Under the pieces are notes generated by a model that worked only from the letters and a program-made list of their open reading frames with translations, was not told where the DNA came from and did not search any database. From contig CM055101.1 of the NCBI GenBank assembly GCA_029204225.1, positions 41,504,927 through 41,568,926 on the forward strand: a stretch of 64,000 bases of DNA, read 5' to 3'. The stretch is from Diphasiastrum complanatum (Eukaryota; Streptophyta; Lycopodiopsida; Lycopodiales; Lycopodiaceae). A program made the translations under genes and the position numbers. This document shows positions 11,360-22,466 of the stretch, piece after piece (the stretch's first letter is position 1; each line of letters opens with the position of its first letter).

Positions 11360-12160
11360 AGGTGCAGGCTGCGCTCTGGAACGTGATCCGGAATGTGTTC
11401 CGGACAATCCTGTTAGGGTTTTCTGGAATGCAATATTTTTTTTTTTGGTTTTTTTGGTGCCAAAATGGGTACATCAATTGAAAGGTTTTTTCGAGAGCAA
11501 TTCATTTATTTAGGATGCCAAGAGTTTCAAGACTAGTGCGGTCCAGTTTTGGGCCATTAAGTGTTTTTTTATCCCGTTTTCAATCAAATCTGTGCTGTGT
11601 GAAATGAAATCATATGAAACTGTACTGAACTACATCAAACTTGACAACGGTTATGAAGCATAAGCATCCTTCTCTCTCTCACTCTCACAAATCCTAAAAA
11701 AATTTGTGGGCCACGGGCTGCCTGCTTGCTCCGTGTATAAAAATATTTGAACTTATTTTACGTTCTGGGCCCGCCATCTGGGGCCCGGAACACTGGCGAT
11801 GCATTGATACACTGATTCACTAATATATGAAACCGGCACCCTAGAACCTAAACCGGGCACCCTAAGCCGACAAAGTATAGGTTTTCTACCATTTTTACTG
11901 GCAATTTTTTTTAGAACCTAAATTTTTTTCATTTTTATGGCCAAAAACAGCCTTAAAAATGTTATTTGAATTGGATTTTAGCCTTACATGTAATATATTA
12001 AAAAAATTTATACATAAGGTATAGTAATATTATATTATAATATTTAAAAAAACAAAAAAAAACTATATCTCCATTTGGGACAGCGTTCTGCTGTCCAGAA
12101 CACATGTTCCGGAACGTTCGTTCCAGAACATTTTTGCAGCGATCTGCTGCAACATTAAAT
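11360..12160. mobile_element. MITE-like repeat with imperfect terminal inverted repeats
   Basis: The left end (GCTCTGGAACGTGATCCGG, from about 11373) is an imperfect inverted match to the right end (CCGGAACGTTCGTTCCAGAAC, about 12110-12130, then GCAGCGATCTGCTGCAAC). The interior at about 11455-11570 resembles the interior of the hAT-type MITE at 24174-24512, with a shared order of ATGGGTA, TTCATTTAT(T)TAGG and GCGGTCCAGTTT-like blocks. I could not find a target duplication, so both ends are approximate. Confidence 0.5.
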
Positions 12161-13324
12161 GTTCTTTCTTCTTGATAAGGGATGCTAGTTGCTTGAATAA
12201 ATTCTTTGAAGCTTTTATAAGCCATAAAGATCTTGCAAATAATGGATGAAGATACTATATGACTTTATGCAGGCTATCAAGTAAAGCTTGAGACCCACTA
12301 GTCCAAATATTGGCCCAAAATATGTTAATAGCTTGCAACTCACTTGATTCTTCACATGCCTTATACAAAGTTTTAAGACTCCATTCGATAGAGCTCTAGG
12401 AGTATTGTGAACTGAAAAATTCAAGACTGATATGGGTTTGTGTTATACAATGATGTGCTTTCTTTATTATAAGAAGCGACATCCATGAGCTTAAACGAGC
12501 AATATATGCAACTTGGGTTGCAAAGCTTGACTCTGGTAATATAAACATCACAAGAAAAAGGTGATAACGGAAAAGTAAAGGTAAAAAGTGGACAGGAGCC
12601 ACTAGGGGTATGTTGAAATATAATGCCTATTGCCCCTTTTGGCTTGTATAACTTGTAAGTTGTGCATAAGACGGGGGGGTAAAACATTTATGTACATAGT
12701 ACACCCCACTTATGCTAATTAGGCAAGTAATGACAAGTAGGTTAAAGACCCATGTGGGGTCTAGAGCTAGAATAAGAAAGACACCACCTCTATCCATTTC
12801 ATGCTATTTGTGGCCCTAGGCTTGGAGGGGTCTCCAAGCCCTCCTACTGTTTTACTAATCATTAAGTTGGTATGAGCTTTGAAGTTCTCTCTCTCTTGCT
12901 TTTGTCTTCTACTCCATAGCTGGTTTTTTGAAGCTTTCATAATGTGCGTACTATGGTGTTATGATACTCCATAGCTAGGCCTTGGATTTTGTCAGGGTAT
13001 TGCATATGAAAACAACAAAAAGAAAAACATGCTCACTCCGTCGGACATTTGGCCCCCCAAATAAGGTATTTCATCGATACTAACAGTACCCTCGTAATCC
13101 CCTATCAAAAATCTACTTTGCCGGTGTTGGCAAATAATAAGAGAAGGAAAAATGTGAGAGGGAGAGTGGTGTGAAGATCAAGGAGAATGGCCAGGTAGAT
13201 GCAATTGCAAAGAGCAAAGGTATGAAATTAATCACGCCCTTATGACTACTATAGCTCAAAATTCTGGGTTACATACGTCTGAAGAAGCAATTAAGGAAGA
13301 ACAATAGCACAAGGCACTACAGGG
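12161..13324. other. Spacer, no gene recognised
   Basis: Short open stretches only, without family signatures. Confidence 0.45.
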
Positions 13325-13833
13325 ATGAATATCATTCAGTAATGAAAAACGAAACAACATGGGAATCAATTGGACTGCCTGAAGATAAGAAACCCGTTGG
13401 ATAGATGGGCATGTGGGACCGTAGACAAGCATGAAGCAAGACTTGTAGCAAAAGGTTCCAGCGGCTATGATGACAACTGAAAGGATTGTAGCATTTGTAG
13501 CTGAAGACATCGCGTGGGATGTTGAACAAATGGATGTTAAGATGCAATTTGAATGGTTCCTCAGAAGAAGAGGAACATATGGTTCAACCTTAATTCACAA
13601 GGGATTGAATACCAGGAAAACGAACATATGTTTTGCAAACTAAAAAAAACTCTTCTGGTTTGACGCGAGCTCCAAGAGCTTTTACAATTACATACATGAC
13701 TACTTTAGTAAATGCACTTTGGGAGAGGCAAATGAGAACCTAACCTGTACATTAAGGAGCAACATGATCTTGTAGTTCTGTATGTTGATGATTTGGCAGT
13801 CGCATGAACTAATGGATGGATTGTAATTGCCAA
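13325..13833 (+). pseudogene. Decayed copia RT, left part
   Basis: The plus-strand translation shows broken pieces of copia RT. These include an EYHSVMKNETTW segment, a KPVG...W region, an EQMDVK-like block and RAPRAFYNYIHDYFSK. Near 13782-13795 is a VLYVDDLAV-like active-site block (TATGTTGATGAT). Stops and frame changes are frequent. The sequence continues after the inserted MITE, at 14676. Confidence 0.75.
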
Positions 13834-13841
13834 CCTTAAAC

Positions 13842-14667
13842 CATAGTTGCAGCGAATCGCGATTCGCTAGGACTGCGATTCGCGGGTCGCGATTCTGCGA
13901 ATCGCGATTCGCGACCCAGAATCGCAAAAAAAAAAAAAAAAATTTTTTTTTTTTTTTTTTGGAAAAATAGCTTATTGCTGAAATTTTTTTAGGGGATCAA
14001 TGGTCAAACCAACGTTTTGCCTCTCATAAGTGCAATGGATGAGGCACAAACAGATCTTATTTTCAGTAGCTATCCGGTTGTCATTTGCTCTGGTTTTCAG
14101 TAAATGTTAATGCTACAGTTTGGACTATCAACTGTATGGATGATGATCACTTTTGCAATTGGTTCACCGGAGATGTGAGTGCAATGTACATACAGTTGGG
14201 GGCATAAATATTGGGCCCTTCTCGGCGCGCATTTGGACCCCATTTTTATCTACAGGGGGGCGGTGGCATTTTTATCTACAGTGTCTATATAGCAAGAAGC
14301 TCTAGGGGGTTCGGGGGACAGTAGCCCCCCGGGAAACGGGGGGTTCGGGGGGCGGTAGCCCCCTGGTGGGGGGTTTGGGGGGCAACGCCCCCCAACGGCG
14401 GGGTCCGGGGGCTGCCGGTAGACCCCGGCCCCGACGGTAAGGCCTCTTCATGATTTGGCCTTCCAACTCCTCGAGTGAAAACACACTTTTTGGTGTTTCG
14501 CACCCGAAACAATCGGCAAACTACACAATCATAATCCCCTCGATCAGAGCTTTCATCTGATACCCATATTGCCTAAAAAAATTTCAAAAAAAAAAAAAAA
14601 CAAAAATCGATTCTACACGATTCTAAGAAAATCCCGAATCGCGATTCTGAATCGCGCTGCAACTATG
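13842..14667. mobile_element. hAT-type MITE, 826 bp (MITE 1)
   Basis: Terminal inverted repeats are CATAGTTGCAGCG and CGCTGCAACTATG (13 bp, perfect), with further inverted AATCGCGATTC blocks inside both ends. The flanks are CCTTAAAC (13834-13841) and CCTCAAAC (14668-14675), an 8-bp target duplication with one mismatch, as in hAT elements. There is no transposase. The centre (about 14250-14450) is very G/C-rich, with GGGGTTCGGGG-type runs and self-complementary blocks. It is inserted in a decayed copia RT. Confidence 0.85.
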
Positions 14668-14675
14668 CCTCAAAC

Positions 14676-15125
14676 CATACATATCAAAGGAGTGCGACAT
14701 GGCAAACTATGATCTTTGATATAATTGCTTGGGGATGTGGAAAGAAGGCAATAAATCCTTTATTTCTCAAACCAAATATGCGGTACAAAATTTCAGAAAA
14801 TAGCATGCAAGATTGCAGAGCTATTTCCACTCCCATTGATACTAGTAAAAACTAAGCAAGGAGGAGGAATTGCTGAGTCTTGATGAAACATTATATAGGC
14901 GATTGGTCAGAAGCCTTATTAAACTGCCCAATACACGTGCTGATATTATGTGGTCTTTGTGTAGTAAGTTTAGGCATAAACCTAAAGTAATTCACCAAAG
15001 AGCTACCACAAGGTATTATGAGAAAGTGCGCTGTGGATTACGGACTTGAGTATAATGATCAAAATGAATCCAAATTACAAGGCTATGCTGCCTGGGCTGG
15101 AGATAGGGATATGCTACATATTAGC
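14676..15125 (+). pseudogene. Decayed copia RT/RNase H, right part
   Basis: This resumes the RT interrupted by MITE 1. Visible are a YLGMEVWKEGNKSFISQTKYA-like block, ETLYRRLVRSLIKLPNTRADIMWSL and a LQGYA.WAGDRD-like RNase H start (about 15080-15110). It is full of stops. Confidence 0.72.
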
Positions 15126-15980
15126 TTATTGGGCTGGTTAAACTTTGAGTTTGATTCAGTGTCTATTGGGGACAGTCTGTGGCCCACAAATTTTCAAATC
15201 AATAATTGCCGGATGTAAATTAGTAGCCTAGGTGGGTGTGCCCTACAATCTGCCACTGACCTAGAGGTTTAGAAGGCTCCAATTTAGGAGCCACTATTGT
15301 TAACCTTCAACCCACTGAATTCTATTCATTCAGTTGGATGATAACTTAAGCAAGTAACTTGTCTACACTTTGCCTAGCTGTGAGGTAGTCCAACTTGGTA
15401 AGATCCTTTCTCATCCACGAGTCATCTCCCACCCTTGCACAAGTCATCTTTTGCACTGAACACGCATGTGCGAGTCATAAATAAAATTGGGCTTCTGCTT
15501 TTCATTTTAAAATGGTTCTAGACTGCTCTAAATAGTTTTTCCTTATTGCGCTCTGGGGGTTCACAACTTCTGTTACCACTATAACTAGAGGATACTAGTA
15601 GCTCGGTATTTGCTGGCTAATGATGCAGATTCGGTACTCAAATTATTAAATCATTTCTATACATAGTGACCCTTGCCTTCAAAGTATTCTATTTTTTAAC
15701 CAGTCAACACACAATCCCAACAATGTTGTTTAGTGGTTCCTGCCTTAGAGAGTTTCAGTAATAAAGAAGCATTCTATAGTACACAAGACTTTGATAAGGC
15801 TGCACTCGAATCTCTTCAGAAACTTAGGACAGTTGAATTTAACATGCATGTAGTAATTCCAAGTTAGTTCCCAGCATATGCACATCACTAATTAACCGGG
15901 AAAAGCAAAATCCACTAGTTGACTATTTGAGTTTGCCTTGATCTTTCAAATTAAGTGGTTGCGCTGAATTTTGCCAATAA
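15126..15980. other. Spacer between copia remnants
   Basis: No gene, RNA or repeat boundary recognised. Confidence 0.45.
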
Positions 15981-17090
15981 TGATGAGTGTGAAAAATCAC
16001 GAAAACTGTCGCGACCGCGACTCAACCACGACTCAATGCGTTTCGGATGGAGTTCAGATGCGATCGCTGGACACTGCCTGCTGAATCACTCCTACAGTTT
16101 TCCAGAATTTGGTCAGGCACTGCTGATTTACGTTTATAAAATTAATGCAACATACAACATAGTTTCAACCAAGGTGCGGAATTAAAATGAACAAGAAAAC
16201 TCAGACACACGAATAACAGCAGACACATTTGCATTCGAGATCAGACACGACAAGAAAATCATCTATATTGATCTTTCTCTGATTATTATGCACACATGTG
16301 TCTATTTTAGTTTCTAGTTTGTAGTAGATGTTTTCTTTATTACAGTTTGCACTGCATGCAAATCCATGCAGTGCGTTTGCGTGAGAGAAACACGGTTCTC
16401 TCACGAGTGATCGTCTCGCTTTACTAGCGGACAGTTGGATCTACAGATCCTAGACAGAATAGTCTTCGCACGCAGGTGGACATCTATTCTGTAATTTCGT
16501 CTTGATTGCTTACTATCTTCAGACTACTTCATTACACTGTATGTGTATTCTGTCATCGCTTTTCAAGTATCATCCAGCAAGTATATAGTCACTCTATGTA
16601 ACCTTTTAGATTAGAGTGATTAAGCATCTACAACTAATCAGGAAATTACAAGAGTGGTAGATTAGCCACGACCTAAAGTGTATCTGCTGACGTCATGCCA
16701 TCAGATCAGACATCTGTACTTTTGGGTACTTGCATGATCTCGCTGGTACTCTTTGGAGCGTGAGGGGCAGGAGAAGGTTTCGTTTCCGTCGTTGGTTTTT
16801 GTTTCCATCGTTGGTTCCGTTTCCATCGTTGGTTTTCGTTTTGGTCGTCTGCCTTCTCTCGCACTGGACCGCAAAAGGTTCTCGTGCCAGACCGCAAAAG
16901 ATTCTCGTTTGTGAATCTTTCGTGTTCGCGAACCGTTCGTCTTCGTTTCCTTTGACTTTCGTGTTTGCGAACCGTTCGTCTTCGTTTCCTTTGACTTTCG
17001 TGTTCGCGAACCGTTCATCTTCGTGTTTCGTGTTAGGCGGAGGGCTGAAAGCTAGCAAGGTTTTGTAGTTAGAAACATTTTGTTTCTTCA
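15981..17090 (-). repeat. 3' LTR of element A, about 1.1 kb
   Basis: The right boundary is firm: TTCA at 17090, then GCTCCCTCTC, the complement of a polypurine tract. The left boundary is inferred from alignment to the LTR at 38904-39880. It includes the shared block CGGATGGAGTTCAGATG and the leader-like TCTCTCACGA region. It is longer than its relatives because of extra tandem repeats at about 16760-17030. Confidence 0.8.
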
Positions 17091-18816
17091 GCTCCCTCTC
17101 AAAGCATGATAGCTTTACGATCCCGAGACTGCTCCTTTCTCTCTCAAAGAGTCCTTTGTCCAGGGCTTTAGTGAAGATGTCAGCAACCATGTCTTTCGTT
17201 CTAATGAAGGTGGTCTGCAGCATCTTCTTTTCAATCAGATCCCTGATCAAGTGGTACTTGATCGCAATGTGCTTCGTTCTGGAATGGAACATGAGATCTT
17301 TCGTCAGGTGTATTGCAGAGGTGTTGTCCATCTGCAAGACCAGAGGCTCGTTCCTTGTTTCGCCCAATTCGTCCAAGAACTGCCTTAGCGAGATTATCTC
17401 GTTGGCCATCTTTGCTACTGCTACGTACTCTGCTTCGCAAGATGACTGGACCACGATGGTCTGCTTCTTGCTGACCCAAAGAATTGCTGCTTCTGATGCG
17501 ATGGTGCACCCTCCTGAGACGCTTTTACAATCGTCCTTGAGAGATGCCCAACTAGCATGGCTGTAGGAAAGCATCCTGAAACCTGCATCACGACAATAAC
17601 ACAACCCGTAATCCCTCGTTAATTGAAGATATTGCAAAATGCGTTTTGCAATCTTCCAATGTGTCGAGCCCGGATTCGTGCAGAATTGGCTCATCCTGAA
17701 TACTGCATAAGCAATATCAGGGCGTGTGTTGTCTGCAAGGTACATCGGTGATCCTATCAGCTTCCTGTAAGGTGTGAGCTGCATCTGTTCTCTCTCTTCC
17801 TCAGTCTTCGAACAGTCACCACTTGTCAGCACCGTCCCTGCGAGCATTGGAGTGTTCGCTCCTTTGCAGTTCAGCATCCCAAAGTCTTCTAGGATCTTCT
17901 GGGTGTATCTGGACTGGTGAAGGTACAACTTACCTCCCTCATAGTCCCTTTCAATTTGTAAGCCTAGGTAACACCTGGCTTCTCCCAGATCCATTATCTC
18001 GAAATGTTTTGAGATGTCTGTCTTCACCTCAGCAATTAACTGCTCACTCCTTCAAATTATCAGAGTGTCGTCCACATATACAGCCACAATGATGATCTGC
18101 CCATTTGTAACTCTGACGTACACATTAGAATCAGCTAACAGAGGCTTGAATACTAATGATTTCAGGGCTTGATTCTTCTTCTTATACCATTGTCGGGCTG
18201 ATTGTTTCAGACCGTAGATGCTTCTGTGCATTTTGCATGCATGGTCAGGAAGTGAATTCGAGACAAATCCTGGGGGTTGATCCATATAGACCTCTTCGTC
18301 TAGTTTGCCATGCAAGAAGGTTGTCTTCTCGTCCACAATGTGGATCCTGAGGTCATAAGTTGCTGCATATGCAAATAACAGACGAACGGACGAATGTTTG
18401 ACGACAGGAGAGAAGGTTTCAGAGTAGTCAATACCATATCTTCGAGAGAATCCCTTCGCTATCAGTCTTGCCTTGTATTTCGTGATTGTTCCCATCTGGT
18501 CCGTTCTTGAAAACCCATTTGCATTTGACAGTCTTGCGCTTATGTGGTAATGGCTCCAACGCCATACTTGGTTCTTCCTCATGGATTCCATCTCTTCGTT
18601 CATGGCTTGGATCCATATGTCCTTTTCTGGACCTTCAATCGCCTTCTCGAATGTCTGTGGTTCGCCACTGAATCCGCAGAATTCTTCTGATATGGATTTT
18701 GAGCTGCTTGGCACATAATCTTGCTGGCGCTCTTCATGGTCTTGTCGACCTTCTAGGAGATCCTCCTGGGACAGCAATGCCTTTGCCCTTGTCTGCTCTG
18801 CTTGGTCCGGAACCAT
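16693..18816 (-). pseudogene. copia RT-RNase H of element A, broken
   Basis: RT lies in 18052-18816 (KARLIAKGFSRRYGIDYSET, FLHGKLDEEVYMDQPPGF, VAVYVDDTLII). It then meets a stop at the 18052/18027 boundary, where element B reads Cys. RT/RNase H continues in 16693-18027 (YLGLQIERDYEGGKLYLHQS, NTRPDIAYAV, QSSCEAEY, DIFTKALDKGLFE). This last frame runs on for about 130 codons into the LTR through the 39-bp repeats before stopping. The RNase H motifs are intact. The RT half has a frameshift near 18510. Confidence 0.88.
16915..17030 (-). repeat. 39-bp tandem repeat in LTR, about 3 copies
   Basis: The unit includes GCGAACCGTTCGTCTTCG followed by TTTCCTTTGACTTTCGTG and has a 39-bp period. Because 39 is divisible by 3, the minus-strand polyprotein frame passes through it as repeats of a 13-residue NEDERFANTKVKG unit. 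Next to it (about 16780-16845) a GTTTCCATCGTTGGTT-type unit repeats about three times. Confidence 0.85.
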
Positions 18817-19461
18817 CTTGGTTTACAGGAACTGCGGCAGCAGGTTGCCTCTCGAATCTTTCTTCTTCTGATTCGTCACTCGAATGGGAGACGACTCGAA
18901 AATCTTCGTTTTCGTGTTCGTCCTCTGCTCCCTCTGTCAGTGGCGGCAGGTCATAGTACTGTCTCTCCAGAACTTCGTAGCTGACAGGATCGTCATTGGC
19001 CATTGTCCTGCTCTCATTGAATTTGACATCTCTCACTGTTTTCACAGTGTTCGTGTCTGGCATGTAGACTCTGTAGTATGACGAGTTGTTGTCATAACCT
19101 ACCAGAAATCCCTGCTCGGCTTTCTCATCAAGCTTCTTTCGAAGCTTATCAGGATTGTGTGCATAAGCTGCACAGCCAAAGATTCCGACGTGAGACAGGT
19201 TGGGCTTTCTACCCCACCATAGACTTGCCTGTTCTGTTCTGGATGTATGCGGCTGTAGCTACTGCTTCAGCCCACAGTACCCTTGGAGCTTTTGAGTAGG
19301 CCATCGGCTGCTTCCATCAGGGTCCTGTTCTTTCGTTCAGCAACACCATTGTGCTGCGGCGTGTAGGTTGCAGTCCTTCTGTGAATGATGCCACGATCAT
19401 TGTAGAAGTCTGTGAAGCGATTCGAGATGTATTCGCCACCTCGATCTGTCTGCCTATACAT
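18734..19461 (-). pseudogene. copia integrase C-terminus and linker of element A, broken
   Basis: Integrase residues around RGGEY and HNGVAERKNRT lie in 19267-19461. An acidic linker region (MPDTNTVKTVRDVKFNES, then SYEVLERQYYDLPPLTEG) lies in 18734-19063. Several frame changes separate them (about 19070-19270), so the polyprotein is not continuous. Confidence 0.82.
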
Positions 19462-20820
19462 CTTTCAGCCCAATTCACATATTCTGTGAATTTATCGAGT
19501 GCTTCAGATTTATTCTGAATAAAGTACACTCTGGCAAATTTGCTATAATCATCAATGACGGTTATATAATACTTTGAACCTCCTACTGAGATCACATTGA
19601 ATGGTCCACAAATGTCAAAATGCACTAGCTCCAAAATCTTTGTCGTTCTGTAGGAGTCTTTAATGAATGGTGTGCGTGACATCTTGCCTTTCAAAAGTGC
19701 ATCACAGGTGGTTGAACTGGTTGCGTTTGAGATGCTGACCCCTGTTATTGCTCCATGATGGCTTGCTTGATAAAGTGCCATTGAGTTCATGTGGCAGAGT
19801 CTCCTGTCCCACAGAGTGTCTGGCTGATCATCATGGGTCTGATGCACCTGATCTGCAGGTAGGCGTACCTTCAGATGGTATAGATTTCCTTTCCTTTTGC
19901 CTTGAGTGATCAATGTACTGGTACTGGCATCAACCACGTTGCATGTTTTGTCAGAAAACGTTACACGCATCCCTGCATCTACTATTCTTGCTACAGAAAG
20001 CAAGTCTTGTTGTAGAGTAGGCACGAACAGAACGTCTTCGAGTCGTCTGTCTCTGCCGTTAGTGTTGAGCCATAGTGAACCAATACCGTTTCCTTGGTGT
20101 CTAGATCCATCTCCAAGAACTATGAATCTTGAAGGATCTGCACTTTTGAAATTAGACATTATTCGTCTTGATGTCACGAAGTGTGAGGTGGCTCCTGAAT
20201 CCAGGATCACCTCATGTGTGTCAGATGTTGATGCTGCACACATGTCTTCACAGATGTAGGCGGTCAAACAATTTCTGTTCGTTCTTTCTTTGCCCATTTT
20301 CGAGCTCTCGGGCTCCTCGACATAGGATGAACTATTGTTGTTCTCCTGTCTGTTCTGTGCTGATTTGTTTCTCGGGTTCTGGCGGCAATCCACGGCTGCA
20401 TGACCCTTCTTGTGGCAATGAATACACTCAATCTTGGGATTGAGCCAGCAGGTATCGACTGTATGCCCGTCTCTTCTGCATCTCATGCAAGCTTCTTGTC
20501 TGCACCTTGCTGCTTCGACCTCCCTTTGCTCTTCCAGTTGCTTTTGCTGGTCCCCTCTGCTTGTTGATCACGATCCTGCCTCTGATTCGACTCCCTCTTA
20601 GGCTTAAATTGTTTCTTGGATCTTTCTTTGTTGCCGTAGAGGGCCTGGTTAGAACCATCCTTGTGATCAAGGTGTTCTCTGGCCTCGACTTCCCCTCGAA
20701 TCTCGACAATCGCCTTTTCGAGGTTCATGGTAGGATCTTTCGCGAGCAGGGTCCTCGTTGTCTGGAATGATCTGGGTAAGGCTCTCAACAGGTACGTGAG
20801 TTGCTTCTCAGCTGACACTT
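19317..20820 (-). pseudogene. copia gag (partial), protease and integrase N-terminus of element A
   Basis: The gag part at 20483-20820 includes EKQLTYLLRALPRSFQTTRT and a basic stretch. Two zinc knuckles follow, RCRRDGHTVDTC and CIHCHKKGHAAVDC (about 20420-20485). The protease site LDSGATSHFV lies near 20200. The integrase zinc-binding region (LWDRRLCHMNSM) and core (HFDICGPF, VIDDYSKFARVYF) come next, before the frame is lost near 19465. The frame change between gag and the zinc knuckles lies near 20485. Confidence 0.85.
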
Positions 20821-22466
20821 TTGCGATCTGGGACCACGTTTCTGGTCCTGGATCGCTGGTGATCTGGATCGCGCGATCCAAATCGTTTTTTCAGCGGATC
20901 GCGATCTGCTGCAATACTGATACCAGGCAGTAAACTTTTTTTCCTTTTCTTGTAGCCACTTCTATACTTTTTCAGTGTTTTTTATCTGCAATGATATAGC
21001 AAGCCCTTTGCCCACCTCATGATCATCATCTGTACGTGTTTTCTGTTCTCAATTCACCTATTTTCCTCAAAGTTTTGGGCTGGTTTGCATTGAGAGTATG
21101 CTTCTTCACAGCTACGGTGGCTAATCAGTTGGCAAATTCTGTCTCCCTTTGGCAACCTTTTTTTTCCATGAAAACTACCTATAAGTGGTCTCAAGATCTT
21201 CTCCCATTCCATCAGCAGCCAGCCTTTCCCAGAATAGGCTGCTCTTTTGTGTGCTGCCTTCCATGGGATGCTTGCTCCCTCTCCTTTTCGGACTTTTAAA
21301 TGCAGTGCACCAATCTGGCCTGTAGGTGTTTCAACCCTTATGAGTAGTTTCTTCTTCATCCACGTTGGACTTAAGATTCTTACGATCTGCATGGTAGTTC
21401 AGGACTTCGATTGTCTTCAACTGACCATTCACTTCCTCATGGCAACTAAAGTGCTGTTGTCATACATGTATGCCTTTGTATAGAATCTCCACATGTACAT
21501 GCTCTACTGCTCCATTGTCAAACCTGTAAAACTAGTTTCATATCTATAATCCTTTTTATCTGGAAAAATATTTCTTAGCTCCTTGAAGTATCCTTCTGGC
21601 ACCATAGCTATTATTAATAAGTTTGGTCTTCATACCTGTAAAGTTTTTAGTCAGACACGGACCAAATGCCCAGTAGACCTTATTTTGGCAAATTTGGAGT
21701 TCTTCAATTCCTATGACATTTTACCCTACCACAAGTTGCAACTGGTCCAATTGACTGTGAGTTCTTTCAGGCCACTCTGTTCACTCTACCACTGGTTTAG
21801 ATAGCTACCCAAACATCTCTTATTTCATTGAAGTTGCCCAGGAGGTCGTATACTAGAAATTAAAAAATTGCCTTGTATTCTTTGAGTCTGACTTACGCTA
21901 AGGTAAGGTTGATATCCTCATTTCAAATTTTTCATTTCCAAAGTTTTACAGAGGACAAATATCATCAGAATCAACTTTTACTCATAAAAAAGATAATACT
22001 GGAGTCTGGGAGTCAAGCTTCATTGTGGTTGCTTAATTCAGACTAAGCTGGTAGTTCACTCCCTCTACAGACCCCAAAGTGCTGATGGATCACACAGGGT
22101 CCATGTCAGTCATTTGGGCACTATTATTCTTTGGTGGCACCTGACGTGTCTGCAGGGTCTTACCTCTTATTAGGGTGTTGTAAATCTCATAGCCCACGAT
22201 TTTCCGACTAGTAAAAGATCAAATGTTTGGATCAAGGCAGATTTCTTATTGACACTGTTTCTAGTACACCTTAGTTAGCTTGTTGTGTCTCTAGCATATA
22301 TGTGCTTGCATGTTTCTGGGTTCAGGTTTTGTTTACTTGGTAGCAGTTTGGGAGGGCTTGAAGTTTGTATAATGGACTTGCAATTCTTTGAGCAAGTAAA
22401 TGGACAAACTGATGGATTCTGAAAACTTAACAAAAAAAGTGACCAAAAAAGTGTTGGGCTGTGCAG
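20821..22466. other. Truncation junction and spacer upstream of HSBP
   Basis: At about 20830-20920, CG-rich inverted motifs (GGATCGCGCGATCC, GCGATCTGCTGCAA) resemble the ends of the MITE-like repeats at 11360-12160 and 13842-14667. Element A therefore probably ends at another small DNA transposon. The remainder is AT-rich and may include 5' non-coding or intronic sequence of HSBP. I could not find the first HSBP coding exon in it. Confidence 0.5.

Larger units (their letters stand above)
15981..20820 (-). mobile_element. copia retrotransposon of family A/B, 5'-truncated (element A)
   Basis: It runs on the minus strand: 3' LTR on the left, then RNase H, RT, integrase, protease, gag zinc knuckles and part of gag. 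It belongs to the same family as the complete element at 38904-44364, with near-identical proteins throughout. Retrotransposon sequence stops near 20820 inside gag, and the primer site and 5' LTR are absent. It carries features lost from element B (zinc knuckles and protease site), but has its own frameshifts. Confidence 0.9.

Noticed and set aside
14285-14512. Gly/Pro-rich open frames in the MITE 1 core
   Set aside because: They come from G- and C-runs within a non-coding MITE.
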